From the NCBI RefSeq assembly GCF_039528175.1, contig NZ_BAAALH010000001.1, positions 496,001 to 560,000 of the forward strand: 64,000 nucleotides of DNA. The letters are read 5' to 3'. This stretch comes from Citricoccus alkalitolerans. Lineage in GTDB: Bacteria > Actinomycetota > Actinomycetes > Actinomycetales > Micrococcaceae. Position 1 is the stretch's first letter. Every line of letters begins with the position of its first letter. Position numbers and translations under genes: made by a program. Positions 25,284-33,966 of the stretch are shown here, piece by piece. The notes beneath the pieces are model-generated. The model had not been told where the DNA came from. It ran no database searches and saw nothing but the letters and a program-made list of their open reading frames with translations.

Positions 25284-26660
25284 ATGACCGCCACGACCCC
25301 GTCCGCGCCCCACGCCCCGCAGCCGGCCCTGAAGATCGCGCTGCTGGGCGCCGGCACCGTCGGCTCCCAAGTGGCCCGGATCCTCACGGAGGACGCCGAG
25401 ATGCTGGCCGCCCGCGTGGGCACGCGCCTGGAACTGGCCGGCGTCTTCGTCCGCAACCCGGACGGACGTCGCGACTACCAGTTGCCCCGCGAGCTGTACA
25501 CCACGGATGCCGAGGCGCTGGTGGATTCCGCCGACATCGTGCTGGAGCTGATGGGTGGCATCGAGCCCGCCAAGTCGCTCATCGAACGGGCCATCGGCAA
25601 CGGCTCAGCCGTGGTCACAGGCAACAAGGCCTTGCTGGCCCAGTCCGGCTCGGAGTTGTTCGCGGCCGCCGCCGAGGCAGGCACCCAGCTCTCCTTCGAG
25701 GCGTCCGTGGCCGGGGCCATCCCGATCCTGCGTCCGTTGCGGGACTCCCTGGCCGGGGACACCGTCACCCGCGTGATGGGCATCGCCAACGGCACGACGA
25801 ACTACATCCTGGACCAGATGGACTCCACCGGGGCAGCCTTTGATGATGCTCTCGCGGATGCCCAGGAGCTCGGCTACGCCGAGGCCGACCCGACTGCCGA
25901 CATCGAGGGCCATGACGCGGCCGCCAAGGCCGCGATCCTCGCCAACCTCGCCTTCCACGCACCGTTCCGGATCGACGAGGTCTACTGCGAGGGCATCACC
26001 AGGATCACCGCCGCGGACAACGAGGCCGCCTCCGAGGCCGGCTACGTCATCAAACTGCTGGCGATCGCCGAGCGGATCACGGCTGTTGACGGTACCGCCG
26101 GCGCCGTCCTGCGCGTGCACCCGACCCTGCTGCCGCGCGAGCACCCGCTGGCCGCCGTCCGCGGCGCGTTCAACGCCGTGTTCGTCGAGGCGCAGAACGC
26201 CGGCGAGCTGATGTTCTACGGCCCCGGTGCCGGCGGGGCACCCACGGCCAGCGCCGTCATGGGGGACACCGTCTCCATCGCCCGCCGGCTGGTCCGCGGC
26301 GGAGCCGGCCGCACGCACACCCCGCGGTCAGTGGTGCCGGCCCTGCCCGTGGGGGAGGCGCGCACGAGCTACATGATCGTCATCCGGGTGGCGGACCGCC
26401 CCGGCGTGCTGGCCGCCATCGCCTCGGCCGTCGCCGAACACGGTGTCTCGATCGTGTCCATGCGCCAGGTCCCCCTGGCTGAGGACGACCTCGTGGTCGA
26501 GGAGTCCGACGAGGCCTACACCGATGAGGCTCCCGAGTCACTCTTGCGCATCATCACGCACGAGGCCAAGGAGCAGAACTTGGCGGCCACCGTGGCCACC
26601 ATCAAGGAACTGGACGTGGTGACCGAAGTGGTTTCGGTCCTGCGAGTCGAAGGGAACTGA
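25284..26660 (+). CDS. hom: homoserine dehydrogenase
   Basis: A 458-residue monofunctional enzyme that reduces aspartate semialdehyde to homoserine. The NAD(P)-binding motif LLGAGTVGSQVARIL lies at residues 17-31, followed by GIANGTTNYILDQM, the catalytic region YAEADPTADIEGHDAAAK, and a C-terminal ACT domain (from about residue 365, YMIVIRVADRPGVLAAIAS) that usually gives threonine feedback control. GGAGG lies 4 nt before the ATG. It lies 57 nt after lysA and 5 nt before thrC. Confidence 0.95.
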   Translation: MTATTPSAPHAPQPALKIALLGAGTVGSQVARILTEDAEMLAARVGTRLELAGVFVRNPDGRRDYQLPRELYTTDAEALVDSADIVLELMGGIEPAKSLIERAIGNGSAVVTGNKALLAQSGSELFAAAAEAGTQLSFEASVAGAIPILRPLRDSLAGDTVTRVMGIANGTTNYILDQMDSTGAAFDDALADAQELGYAEADPTADIEGHDAAAKAAILANLAFHAPFRIDEVYCEGITRITAADNEAASEAGYVIKLLAIAERITAVDGTAGAVLRVHPTLLPREHPLAAVRGAFNAVFVEAQNAGELMFYGPGAGGAPTASAVMGDTVSIARRLVRGGAGRTHTPRSVVPALPVGEARTSYMIVIRVADRPGVLAAIASAVAEHGVSIVSMRQVPLAEDDLVVEESDEAYTDEAPESLLRIITHEAKEQNLAATVATIKELDVVTEVVSVLRVEGN

Positions 26661-26665
26661 AGACA

Positions 26666-27793
26666 GTGGCACACCAATGGCGCGGGGTCATCCGCGAATA
26701 CTCCGACCGCCTGCCCGTCAGCAAGAGCACCCGGGTGGTCACCCTCGGCGAGGGCGGCACGCCGCTGATCGAGGCCCCGGCCCTGTCCCAACTCGTGGAC
26801 GGTGAGGTGTGGGTGAAGTTCGAGGGCATGAACCCCACCGGCTCCTTCAAGGACCGCGGCATGACCATGGCCATCACCGCCGCCGTGGAGCAGGGTGCCA
26901 AGGCAGTGGTCTGCGCCTCCACCGGCAACACCTCGGCCTCCGCCGCCGCTTACGCCACCCAGGCCGGGCTGACCTGCGCCGTGCTGGTCCCGGACGGCAA
27001 GATCGCCATGGGCAAGCTCTCCCAGGCCATCGCCCACGGGGCCACGCTGCTGCAGGTGGACGGCAATTTCGACAACTGTCTCGACGTGGCGCGCAAGCTC
27101 TCCGAGAACTACCCGGTCTTCCTCGTGAACTCCGTGAACCCGAACCGCATCGAGGGGCAGAAGACCGGCGCGTTCGAGGTGGTGGACGCGCTCGGTGACG
27201 CGCCGGACTATCACCTGCTGCCCGTCGGCAACGCCGGCAACATCACCGCCTACTGGAAGGGCTACCAGGAGTACTCCCAGCCCTATACGAACCCCCACCC
27301 CGGTGCCGTCCCGGCTGGATCCGAGCCGGTCGAGCTGCCGGCCGTGGCCACCCGGACGCCCACGATGTGGGGCTTCCAGGCAGCTGGGGCGGCGCCGATC
27401 GTCCTCGGTCATCCCGTGACTGAGCCGGACACCATCGCCACCGCCATCCGCATCGGCAACCCGGCCTCCTGGGAGCAGGCCGAGGCGGCCCGCGACGAGT
27501 CCGGGGGCATGATCGACTCTGTCACCGATGAGGAGATCCTGGCCGCCCACCGCTGGCTGTCCGCCCGGGAGGGCGTGTTCGTGGAGCCCGCCTCCGCCGC
27601 CGGCGTCGCGGGACTCATCAAGCACCACGCCCTCGGCAACGTCCCGGCCGGCAAGCGCTGGGTCATCACCGTGACCGGTCACGGACTCAAGGACCCGCAG
27701 TGGGCCCTCAGGAATGCGGACGGCTCGGACGTCGAACCGCAGAGGGTGCCGTTCGACGTCGTGGCCGTGGCCGAGGCCTTGGGGCTCGCCTGA
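26666..27793 (+). CDS. thrC: threonine synthase
   Basis: A 375-residue PLP enzyme converting O-phosphohomoserine to threonine. The PLP lysine is in PTGSFKDRGM (about residue 59), the phosphate-binding loop is PVGNAGNITAYW, and ASTGNTSASAAAYA supplies further cofactor contacts. Length fits the short bacterial class. The GTG start follows the hom stop by 5 nt with AAGGGA upstream. It shares one base with the thrB ATG. Confidence 0.95.
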   Translation: MAHQWRGVIREYSDRLPVSKSTRVVTLGEGGTPLIEAPALSQLVDGEVWVKFEGMNPTGSFKDRGMTMAITAAVEQGAKAVVCASTGNTSASAAAYATQAGLTCAVLVPDGKIAMGKLSQAIAHGATLLQVDGNFDNCLDVARKLSENYPVFLVNSVNPNRIEGQKTGAFEVVDALGDAPDYHLLPVGNAGNITAYWKGYQEYSQPYTNPHPGAVPAGSEPVELPAVATRTPTMWGFQAAGAAPIVLGHPVTEPDTIATAIRIGNPASWEQAEAARDESGGMIDSVTDEEILAAHRWLSAREGVFVEPASAAGVAGLIKHHALGNVPAGKRWVITVTGHGLKDPQWALRNADGSDVEPQRVPFDVVAVAEALGLA

Positions 27794-28794
27794 TGCCGAA
27801 TCGCCCGGAGCAGGGTTTGGGACCGAGCCTGGAACAGGGCCTGAGGAGCGTGCCCGCCGGCGTCACCGTGCGCGTCTCCGTCCCGGCGACCTCGGCGAAT
27901 CTCGGCCCCGGATTCGACTCCATGGGACTCGCCCTCGACCTGCGGGACGACGTGGCGGTGACCACCGTGGGCGAGGGTTTCTCGGCTGTGGTGCAGGGGG
28001 AGGGGGCCGGCGTGGTCCCCACCGACTCCTCGCACCTGGTGATCGACACGCTGCGCGGATACCTCCACGAGCGGGGCTGGGACGTGACCGGGCTGGAGCT
28101 GGTGGCCACCAACCGGATCCCGCATGGCCGTGGGCTCGGCTCCTCCGCCGCTGCCCACGCCAGCGCCATCCTGCTCGCCGACGTCCTGCTGCCGGAGGAC
28201 GAACGCGCTTCCGAGGCGGACCTGCTCAACGCGGCCTCGCACCTGGAGGGCCATCCGGACAACGTGGCGCCGGCCCTGACCGGGGGGCTCACCGTCTCCT
28301 GGGAGGAGGATGGCCGCTACCGTTCCTCGGCCATGCGGCCGCATCCCGCGGTGGTGCCGGTGGTGGCGATCCCCGCGCGGCCGCTGAGCACCGAGACCGC
28401 CCGCGGACTATTGCCCGCACAGGTCCCGCATCACGTGGCCGCCGCGAACGCCGGCCGCGTGGGACTGCTGGTGCACGCACTGACCCAGGAGCCGTCACTG
28501 CTGCTGGCCGGCACGCGCGACTGGCTGCACCAGGACCAGCGGGAGCCTGCCATGCCGGAGTCCGTCGGACTGGTACGAGACCTGCGCCGGCAGGGCCTGG
28601 CCGCCGTGGTCTCCGGGGCCGGTCCGACCGTCATGGTGCTCGCCGACGGCATGGAGCAGGCGGACCGTGCCCGGACGGCCCTGCAGGCAGCCCTCGAGGG
28701 GTCCGCGCAGCCATGGCGTGTCAGCATTCTGCCCGTGGACGCCACGGGTGCTAAGGTGGAGACACACCGCTCAGGCCAGCCCATCTCGGGCTGA
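27793..28794 (+). CDS. thrB: homoserine kinase
   Basis: A 333-residue GHMP kinase that phosphorylates homoserine. Motifs are VRVSVPATSANLGPGFDSMG (about residues 25-44), the ATP-binding loop IPHGRGLGSSAAAHAS (about 111-126), and the C-terminal motif VSGAGPTVMVLADG. The ATG overlaps the thrC stop by one base. About 20 extra N-terminal residues precede the conserved core, so a GTG near residue 20 is a possible start. It completes the hom-thrC-thrB threonine branch. Confidence 0.93.
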   Translation: MPNRPEQGLGPSLEQGLRSVPAGVTVRVSVPATSANLGPGFDSMGLALDLRDDVAVTTVGEGFSAVVQGEGAGVVPTDSSHLVIDTLRGYLHERGWDVTGLELVATNRIPHGRGLGSSAAAHASAILLADVLLPEDERASEADLLNAASHLEGHPDNVAPALTGGLTVSWEEDGRYRSSAMRPHPAVVPVVAIPARPLSTETARGLLPAQVPHHVAAANAGRVGLLVHALTQEPSLLLAGTRDWLHQDQREPAMPESVGLVRDLRRQGLAAVVSGAGPTVMVLADGMEQADRARTALQAALEGSAQPWRVSILPVDATGAKVETHRSGQPISG

Positions 28795-29034
28795 TGTCGA
28801 CCGGGTTCTGCTGAGAGTGCGGATCCCGTGGTCGGTGGGAATCCAGGCTCCACGCGGACCAGTTCGGTCCCAGCGGGCTTCGGCCTGTCTTGGCTCCCTG
28901 GATTCGACTTTCCCGGATCGAGTCCGATCCGGTACTGAATCCCGGTTTTCCGCCACCTGTTCAGGTGGCAGCCGGTACACACTTCGCGGGATCCCTCCAG
29001 TCGGATCCTGCCTGACGAGGGAGAAGGAACCTTC
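28795..29034 (+). promoter_or_regulatory. structured leader upstream of rho
   Basis: A 240-bp gene-free stretch that can form four consecutive hairpins. They are 28821-28844 (GGATCCC with GGGAATCC, one bulge), 28856-28870 (GGACC/GGTCC), 28913-28932 (CCGGATC/GATCCGG, 6-nt loop) and 28952-28969 (GCCACCT/AGGTGGC with a GTTC loop). GGAGAAGGA follows immediately before the rho GTG. Autoregulation of Rho through its leader is known in other bacteria; the mechanism here is inference. Confidence 0.5.
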
Positions 29035-31185
29035 GTGACCGAAACCACTGAACTGCCCACGGCCTCCGCGGGCAATTCCACCGAGGCACCAGCCGCGGCA
29101 GCCACCACCGCCGCCCAGGCGGGTGGTGGCCTGGCCGGCCTGAAGCTGGCACAGCTGCAGGCCCTTGCCTCCCAGCTCGGCATCACCGGGGGATCCCGGA
29201 TGCGCAAGTCTGACCTGGTGGCCGCCATCTCCAGTCACCAGCGCGGCGGCTCCGTCGCGGACCGCAAGAAGACTGAGGACACGTCCAGCGCCCCGGCCGG
29301 ATCAGACGGCAAGGCCGGTGCCGACAGCAAGGCCGGTGCCGACAGCAAGGCCGACGGCGGCGCGGCCGCACCGAAGCGCCGGTCCCGCGGCAGCAAGACC
29401 ACTGGCACCCAGGCCGAGCGGAAGCAGGTCGAGCAGTCAGCTGACCAGAAGCAGGCGGACTCGTCGGCCGACCAGTCGATCGACCAGAAGCAGGCCTCGA
29501 CGCCGGCAGCGGGCACCGAGGGCGGCGCTCCCGAGCGCCCGGCCCGCCGGACCCGTTCGCGCCGCGCCGAGTCGGCAGCCGTCACCACCAGCGAGGACCA
29601 GGCCGCCTCCGCGGACAACTCGTCCGAGGCTGTCTCCGAGTCCCGGAACGGTGCCGGCGACGGCTCCGGGTCCGACGGCCAGCAGGAGCGTTCCAACGAC
29701 CGGAACGCCCGCGGTGATCGCAACAACCGCTCCGGCCGTGGCGACCGGAATGATCGGAACAGCCGCAACGACCGCAGCGACCGGAACAACGATCGCAACG
29801 AGCGGAACACCGATCGCCAGCAGGACAACAAGTCGGACAACGACCAGCAGTCCGGCAGCCGGGGCGCCAACCGGAACAATGACCGGAACGAGCGGAACAA
29901 CGACCGCGACGAGGACAGCCGCCGCAACCGCCGCAACCGAAACCGCAACGACCGCAACCGCAATCGCCGCGGTCGCAGCGGCCCCGAGGTCGACGACACC
30001 GAGATGACCGAGGACGACGTGCTGCTGCCCGTCGCCGGCATCCTGGATGTCCTGGACAACTACGCCTTCGTGCGGACCTCCGGCTACCTGCCCGGCCCGA
30101 ACGACGTGTACGTCTCCTTGTCCATGGTCAAGAAGTACGGGCTGCGCAAGGGCGACGCCGTCGTGGGCGCCATCCGCGCCCCGCGTGACGGTGAGAGCCA
30201 GAACAGCAACAGCAACAGCGGAGGCAACCGGCAGAAGTTCAACGCCCTGGTACGTCTGACCTCTGTCAACGGCCAGCAGGCTGAGGACAGCCCCAAGCGC
30301 ACCAAGTTCAACGACCTGGTGCCGCTGTACCCCCAGGAGCGGCTGCGCCTCGAGACCGACTCCAAGCTGGTCGGCCCGCGCGTGATCGACCTGGTCTCTC
30401 CGATCGGCAAGGGGCAGCGCGGACTCATCGTCTCCCCGCCGAAGGCCGGCAAGACGATGATCCTGCAGTCCATCGCGAACGCCGTCACCACCAACAACCC
30501 CGAGGTGCACCTCATGATGGTGCTGGTGGACGAGCGTCCGGAAGAGGTCACCGACATGCAGCGCTCGGTCAAGGGTGAGGTCATCGCCTCGACCTTCGAC
30601 CGTCCGGCCGACGACCACACGACCGTGGCCGAACTCGCCATCGAACGTGCCAAGCGCCTCGTGGAGATGGGGCGCGACGTGGTGGTCCTGCTCGACTCCA
30701 TGACCCGTCTGGGCCGTGCTTACAACCTGGCCGCACCGGCCTCCGGACGCATCCTGTCCGGTGGCGTGGACTCCTCGGCGCTGTATCCGCCGAAGCGGTT
30801 CTTCGGTGCCGCGCGCAACATCGAGAACGGTGGCTCCCTGACGATCCTCGCCACCGCCCTGGTGGAGACCGGTTCCAAGATGGACGAGGTCATCTTCGAG
30901 GAGTTCAAGGGCACCGGCAACATGGAACTGCGGCTGTCCCGTCAGCTGGCAGACAAGCGCATCTTCCCGGCCGTCGATGTCAATGCCTCCGGCACCCGCC
31001 GTGAGGAGAACCTGTTGACCTCCGACGAGATCAAGATCATGTGGAAGCTGCGCCGGGTCCTGTCCGGTCTGGACACGCAGCAGGCACTGGAGATCCTGAC
31101 GAACAAGATCAAGGAGACCCAGTCGAACGCCGAGTTCCTCATGCTGGTCTCCAAGACCACGTTGGGTTCCAAGGGCGAGAAGTAG
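29035..31185 (+). CDS. rho: transcription termination factor Rho
   Basis: A 716-residue hexameric RNA helicase/translocase, about 300 residues longer than E. coli Rho (419). The N-terminal Rho_N helix bundle (LAGLKLAQLQALASQLGITG, about residues 32-51) is followed by a long hydrophilic insertion (about 75-320). Its first half is Ala/Lys/Gln-rich and its second half is very rich in Arg, Asn and Asp (RNDRNSRNDRSDRNNDRNER type). The RNA-binding domain, Walker A PPKAGKT (about residue 468) and Q/R loops follow. Micrococcus luteus Rho has a comparable insertion that broadens RNA binding. GTG 29035 has AGAAGGA upstream. Confidence 0.96.
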   Translation: MTETTELPTASAGNSTEAPAAAATTAAQAGGGLAGLKLAQLQALASQLGITGGSRMRKSDLVAAISSHQRGGSVADRKKTEDTSSAPAGSDGKAGADSKAGADSKADGGAAAPKRRSRGSKTTGTQAERKQVEQSADQKQADSSADQSIDQKQASTPAAGTEGGAPERPARRTRSRRAESAAVTTSEDQAASADNSSEAVSESRNGAGDGSGSDGQQERSNDRNARGDRNNRSGRGDRNDRNSRNDRSDRNNDRNERNTDRQQDNKSDNDQQSGSRGANRNNDRNERNNDRDEDSRRNRRNRNRNDRNRNRRGRSGPEVDDTEMTEDDVLLPVAGILDVLDNYAFVRTSGYLPGPNDVYVSLSMVKKYGLRKGDAVVGAIRAPRDGESQNSNSNSGGNRQKFNALVRLTSVNGQQAEDSPKRTKFNDLVPLYPQERLRLETDSKLVGPRVIDLVSPIGKGQRGLIVSPPKAGKTMILQSIANAVTTNNPEVHLMMVLVDERPEEVTDMQRSVKGEVIASTFDRPADDHTTVAELAIERAKRLVEMGRDVVVLLDSMTRLGRAYNLAAPASGRILSGGVDSSALYPPKRFFGAARNIENGGSLTILATALVETGSKMDEVIFEEFKGTGNMELRLSRQLADKRIFPAVDVNASGTRREENLLTSDEIKIMWKLRRVLSGLDTQQALEILTNKIKETQSNAEFLMLVSKTTLGSKGEK

Positions 31186-31317
31186 CGACACACCCTGGCC
31201 CCCGTCCCTCCGTCGTCCTCAGACTCCCGGTATCCATCGGGCGCTGGACGGCGGGAGGGCGGGGGCTGAGTCGTTCGCCCCACCGCGGGAACCGCCCCTG
31301 ACTGAAGGAAGACACCC

Positions 31318-32397
31318 ATGTTCGAATCCGTGCAGGACCTGCTGGACGAGCACCACGAGCTCACCGAGAGACTCGCGGACCCGGCCGTGCACCAAGACCA
31401 GGCCCTGTCCCGGAAGCTGGGCCGTCGCTTCGCCGAACTCGGTGCCATCGTCGCGGCGCACCGGGCATGGACCCAGGCCGAGGCCGACCTGGCGGATGCC
31501 CGCGAACTCGCCGAGGACGACGAGGAGTTCGCCGCCGAGGTGCCAGAGCTCGAGACCACGGCGGAGCAGGCGACGGAGAAACTGCGACGGTTGCTCATTC
31601 CCCGGGACCCGGCCGATGCGCGGGACGCCATCCTGGAGATCAAGGGCGGCGAGGGCGGCGAGGAGGCGGCCCTCTTCGCCGCGGATCTGCTGCGGATGTA
31701 CGTGCGCTTCGCCGAGACCAAAGGCTGGAAGACCGAGATCCTCTCCACCACGGAGTCTGACCTCGGTGGCTACAAGGATGTACAGGTGGCCATCAAGGGC
31801 AACTCGACCGACCCGTCCCAGGGCGTCTTCGCGCACCTGAAGTTCGAGGGCGGCGTGCACCGCGTGCAGCGCGTCCCCGTCACCGAATCCCAGGGTCGCA
31901 TCCACACCTCCGCAGCCGGCGTGCTGGTGTTCCCCGAGGTGGACGCGCCGGAGGAGGTCGCCATCTCCGGCAATGACCTGAAGATCGACGTGTTCCGGTC
32001 CTCCGGACCCGGTGGCCAGTCCGTGAACACCACCGACTCCGCCGTGCGCATCACCCACCTGCCCACCGGGATCGTGGTGTCCATGCAGAACGAGAAGTCG
32101 CAGATCCAGAATCGCGAGGCCGGTATGCGCGTGCTCCGCTCCCGGCTGTTGGCGCATCGGCAGGAGAAGCTCGACGCCGAGAATGCCGCCACCCGGCATT
32201 CGCAGGTCCGGACGATGGACCGCTCTGAGCGTATCCGGACCTACAACTACCCGGAGAACCGGGTAGCGGACCACCGCACTGGATACAAGGCCTATAATCT
32301 CGACGCCGTCCTGGACGGTGACCTCGAACCCGTTCTGCAGTCCTGCATCGAGATGGATGAGGCGCACCGATTGGAGGCGTTGGGACAGCATGGCTGA
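31318..32397 (+). CDS. prfA: peptide chain release factor 1
   Basis: A 359-residue class I release factor for UAA/UAG. The catalytic motif is RSSGPGGQSVN (about residues 223-233) with the methylated Gln. The UAG/UAA-recognition region contains the PxT-type loop at HRVQRVPVTESQGRIHTS. ATG 31318 has GAAGGAAG upstream. It follows rho by 132 bp, and its 3' end overlaps prmC, which encodes its own modifying methyltransferase. Confidence 0.96.
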   Translation: MFESVQDLLDEHHELTERLADPAVHQDQALSRKLGRRFAELGAIVAAHRAWTQAEADLADARELAEDDEEFAAEVPELETTAEQATEKLRRLLIPRDPADARDAILEIKGGEGGEEAALFAADLLRMYVRFAETKGWKTEILSTTESDLGGYKDVQVAIKGNSTDPSQGVFAHLKFEGGVHRVQRVPVTESQGRIHTSAAGVLVFPEVDAPEEVAISGNDLKIDVFRSSGPGGQSVNTTDSAVRITHLPTGIVVSMQNEKSQIQNREAGMRVLRSRLLAHRQEKLDAENAATRHSQVRTMDRSERIRTYNYPENRVADHRTGYKAYNLDAVLDGDLEPVLQSCIEMDEAHRLEALGQHG

Positions 32398-33328
32398 CAC
32401 TGTGACCGACCTTCAGACTGACCCTGTGACTGACCGGCAGGCTGACACCGTGGAGCTCGAGTCCCTGCTGCGGTCCTCGACGGAGCTGCTGGCCGCGGCC
32501 GGCGTAGACTCGCCCCGCGCGGACGCCGAGTTGCTGGCCGCCCATGTCCTCGGGGCCAGCCGTGGCGAGGTGGCAGCCTGGGCCATCGCCGGACGGCGGC
32601 TGGATCCGCTCCAGTCAGTCGACCTGCGACGGCTGTCCATCTCCCGTGCCACCCGCACGCCGTTGCAGTACCTGACCGGCACCACGACGTTCCGATCCGT
32701 CGAGCTGAAGGTCGGCCACGGCGTTTTCCTGCCCCGCCCCGAGACCGAGCTCGTCGCCGGAGCGGCCATCGACGCCGCACGGGCCGCCGGGGACAGAACC
32801 ACTGCGAACCCGCTGGTGGTCGACCTGTGCACCGGCTCCGGGGCCATCGCCGCGGCGGTGGCCACCGAGGTCCCCGGTGCCACCGTCCACGCGGTGGAGG
32901 CGGACCCCGAAGCCGCCTGGTGGGCGGCCGCCAACCTGGCCCCGCGCGGTGTCGCGTTGCACGTCGCGGACGCCGCGACGGCATTACCGGACCTGGACGG
33001 CCGCGCCGACGTCGTGGTGTCCAATCCTCCGTACGTGCCGGACGGCCGCATCCCGGCCCAGGCCGAGGCGCGGCGCGATCCGGGCCTGGCCCTCTACGGC
33101 GGGGGAGCGGACGGCATGCGCGTGCCGACCGTGGTGGCCGCCACGGCTGCCCGGCTGCTGCGTCCGGGCGGAACCCTCGTGATGGAACACGACGACACCC
33201 AGGGTGAGCTGGTGGCCGCCCTGCTGCGGCGCGACGGGCTGTTCAGGGGAATTCGGACGCAGGAGGACCTCAACGGGCGGCCGCGTTATACGATCGCCGC
33301 GCGCACGGATGGGACAATGGCACGGTGA
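32390..33328 (+). CDS. prmC: release factor glutamine N5-methyltransferase
   Basis: A 312-residue SAM-dependent methyltransferase that modifies the GGQ glutamine of release factors. The SAM loop is VVDLCTGSGAIAAAVA (about residues 143-158), and the catalytic motif NPPYVP lies near residue 211. ATG 32390 overlaps prfA by 8 nt; GTG 32402 is another possible start. A short N-terminal Thr/Asp-rich stretch precedes the helical PrmC_N domain. It overlaps the next gene by 4 nt. Confidence 0.93.
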   Translation: MADTVTDLQTDPVTDRQADTVELESLLRSSTELLAAAGVDSPRADAELLAAHVLGASRGEVAAWAIAGRRLDPLQSVDLRRLSISRATRTPLQYLTGTTTFRSVELKVGHGVFLPRPETELVAGAAIDAARAAGDRTTANPLVVDLCTGSGAIAAAVATEVPGATVHAVEADPEAAWWAAANLAPRGVALHVADAATALPDLDGRADVVVSNPPYVPDGRIPAQAEARRDPGLALYGGGADGMRVPTVVAATAARLLRPGGTLVMEHDDTQGELVAALLRRDGLFRGIRTQEDLNGRPRYTIAARTDGTMAR

Positions 33329-33966
33329 GCCTGCTGATTGACTGCACCACGGAATCCGGACTGGACGAGGCCATCGAGGCCGCCCGGACGGCACTGGCCA
33401 ACCGCGAATGCGTGGTCCTGCCGACGGACACGGTCTACGGGATCGGCGCCGACGCCTTCTCCCCGCAGGCCGTGGCGGTGCTCCTGGCCGCCAAGGGCAG
33501 GGGACGGGCCATGCCGCCGCCGGTGCTGATCGGCAGCGCCCGGGTGATGGACGGCCTGGCCGTCGATGTCCCGCAAGGCGCCCGGGACCTGGCCGAGCAG
33601 TTCTGGCCCGGTGCCCTCACCCTGATCCTCCAGGCGCAGCCCTCGCTGACGTGGGACCTGGGGGAGACCCGGGGGACCGTCGCCCTGCGCGTGCCCGACG
33701 ACCAGGTGGCGCGTGAGCTGCTCCAGGAGTTCGGCCCGCTGGCTGTCTCCAGCGCCAACCGCACGTCCCTTCCGGCGGCGACGACGGCCGGGGCCGCGCG
33801 CGAGATGCTCGGCGACACGGTGTCCGTCTACCTCGACGACGGCGAACGCACCGTCTCCGAGCCTTCCACCATCATCGACTGCACCGTCTCGCCCTTCCGC
33901 GTGGTACGTCACGGCGCCCTGTCCTACGGCGAGCTGGCCGCGGTGGTTCCGGACCTGGTGGAATGA
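33325..33966 (+). CDS. tsaC: L-threonylcarbamoyladenylate synthase (Sua5/YciO/TsaC)
   Basis: A 213-residue protein that makes the threonylcarbamoyl-AMP used for the t6A tRNA modification. The N-terminal motif CVVLPTDTVYGIGADAF (residues 32-48) contains the catalytic KxxR-like region that continues into AAKGRGRAMPPPVLIG. SSANRTSLPAA is the conserved C-terminal segment. The GTG start overlaps the prmC stop (GTGA). The same order prmC-tsaC-wecA-like occurs in mycobacteria. Confidence 0.92.
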   Translation: MSLLIDCTTESGLDEAIEAARTALANRECVVLPTDTVYGIGADAFSPQAVAVLLAAKGRGRAMPPPVLIGSARVMDGLAVDVPQGARDLAEQFWPGALTLILQAQPSLTWDLGETRGTVALRVPDDQVARELLQEFGPLAVSSANRTSLPAATTAGAAREMLGDTVSVYLDDGERTVSEPSTIIDCTVSPFRVVRHGALSYGELAAVVPDLVE

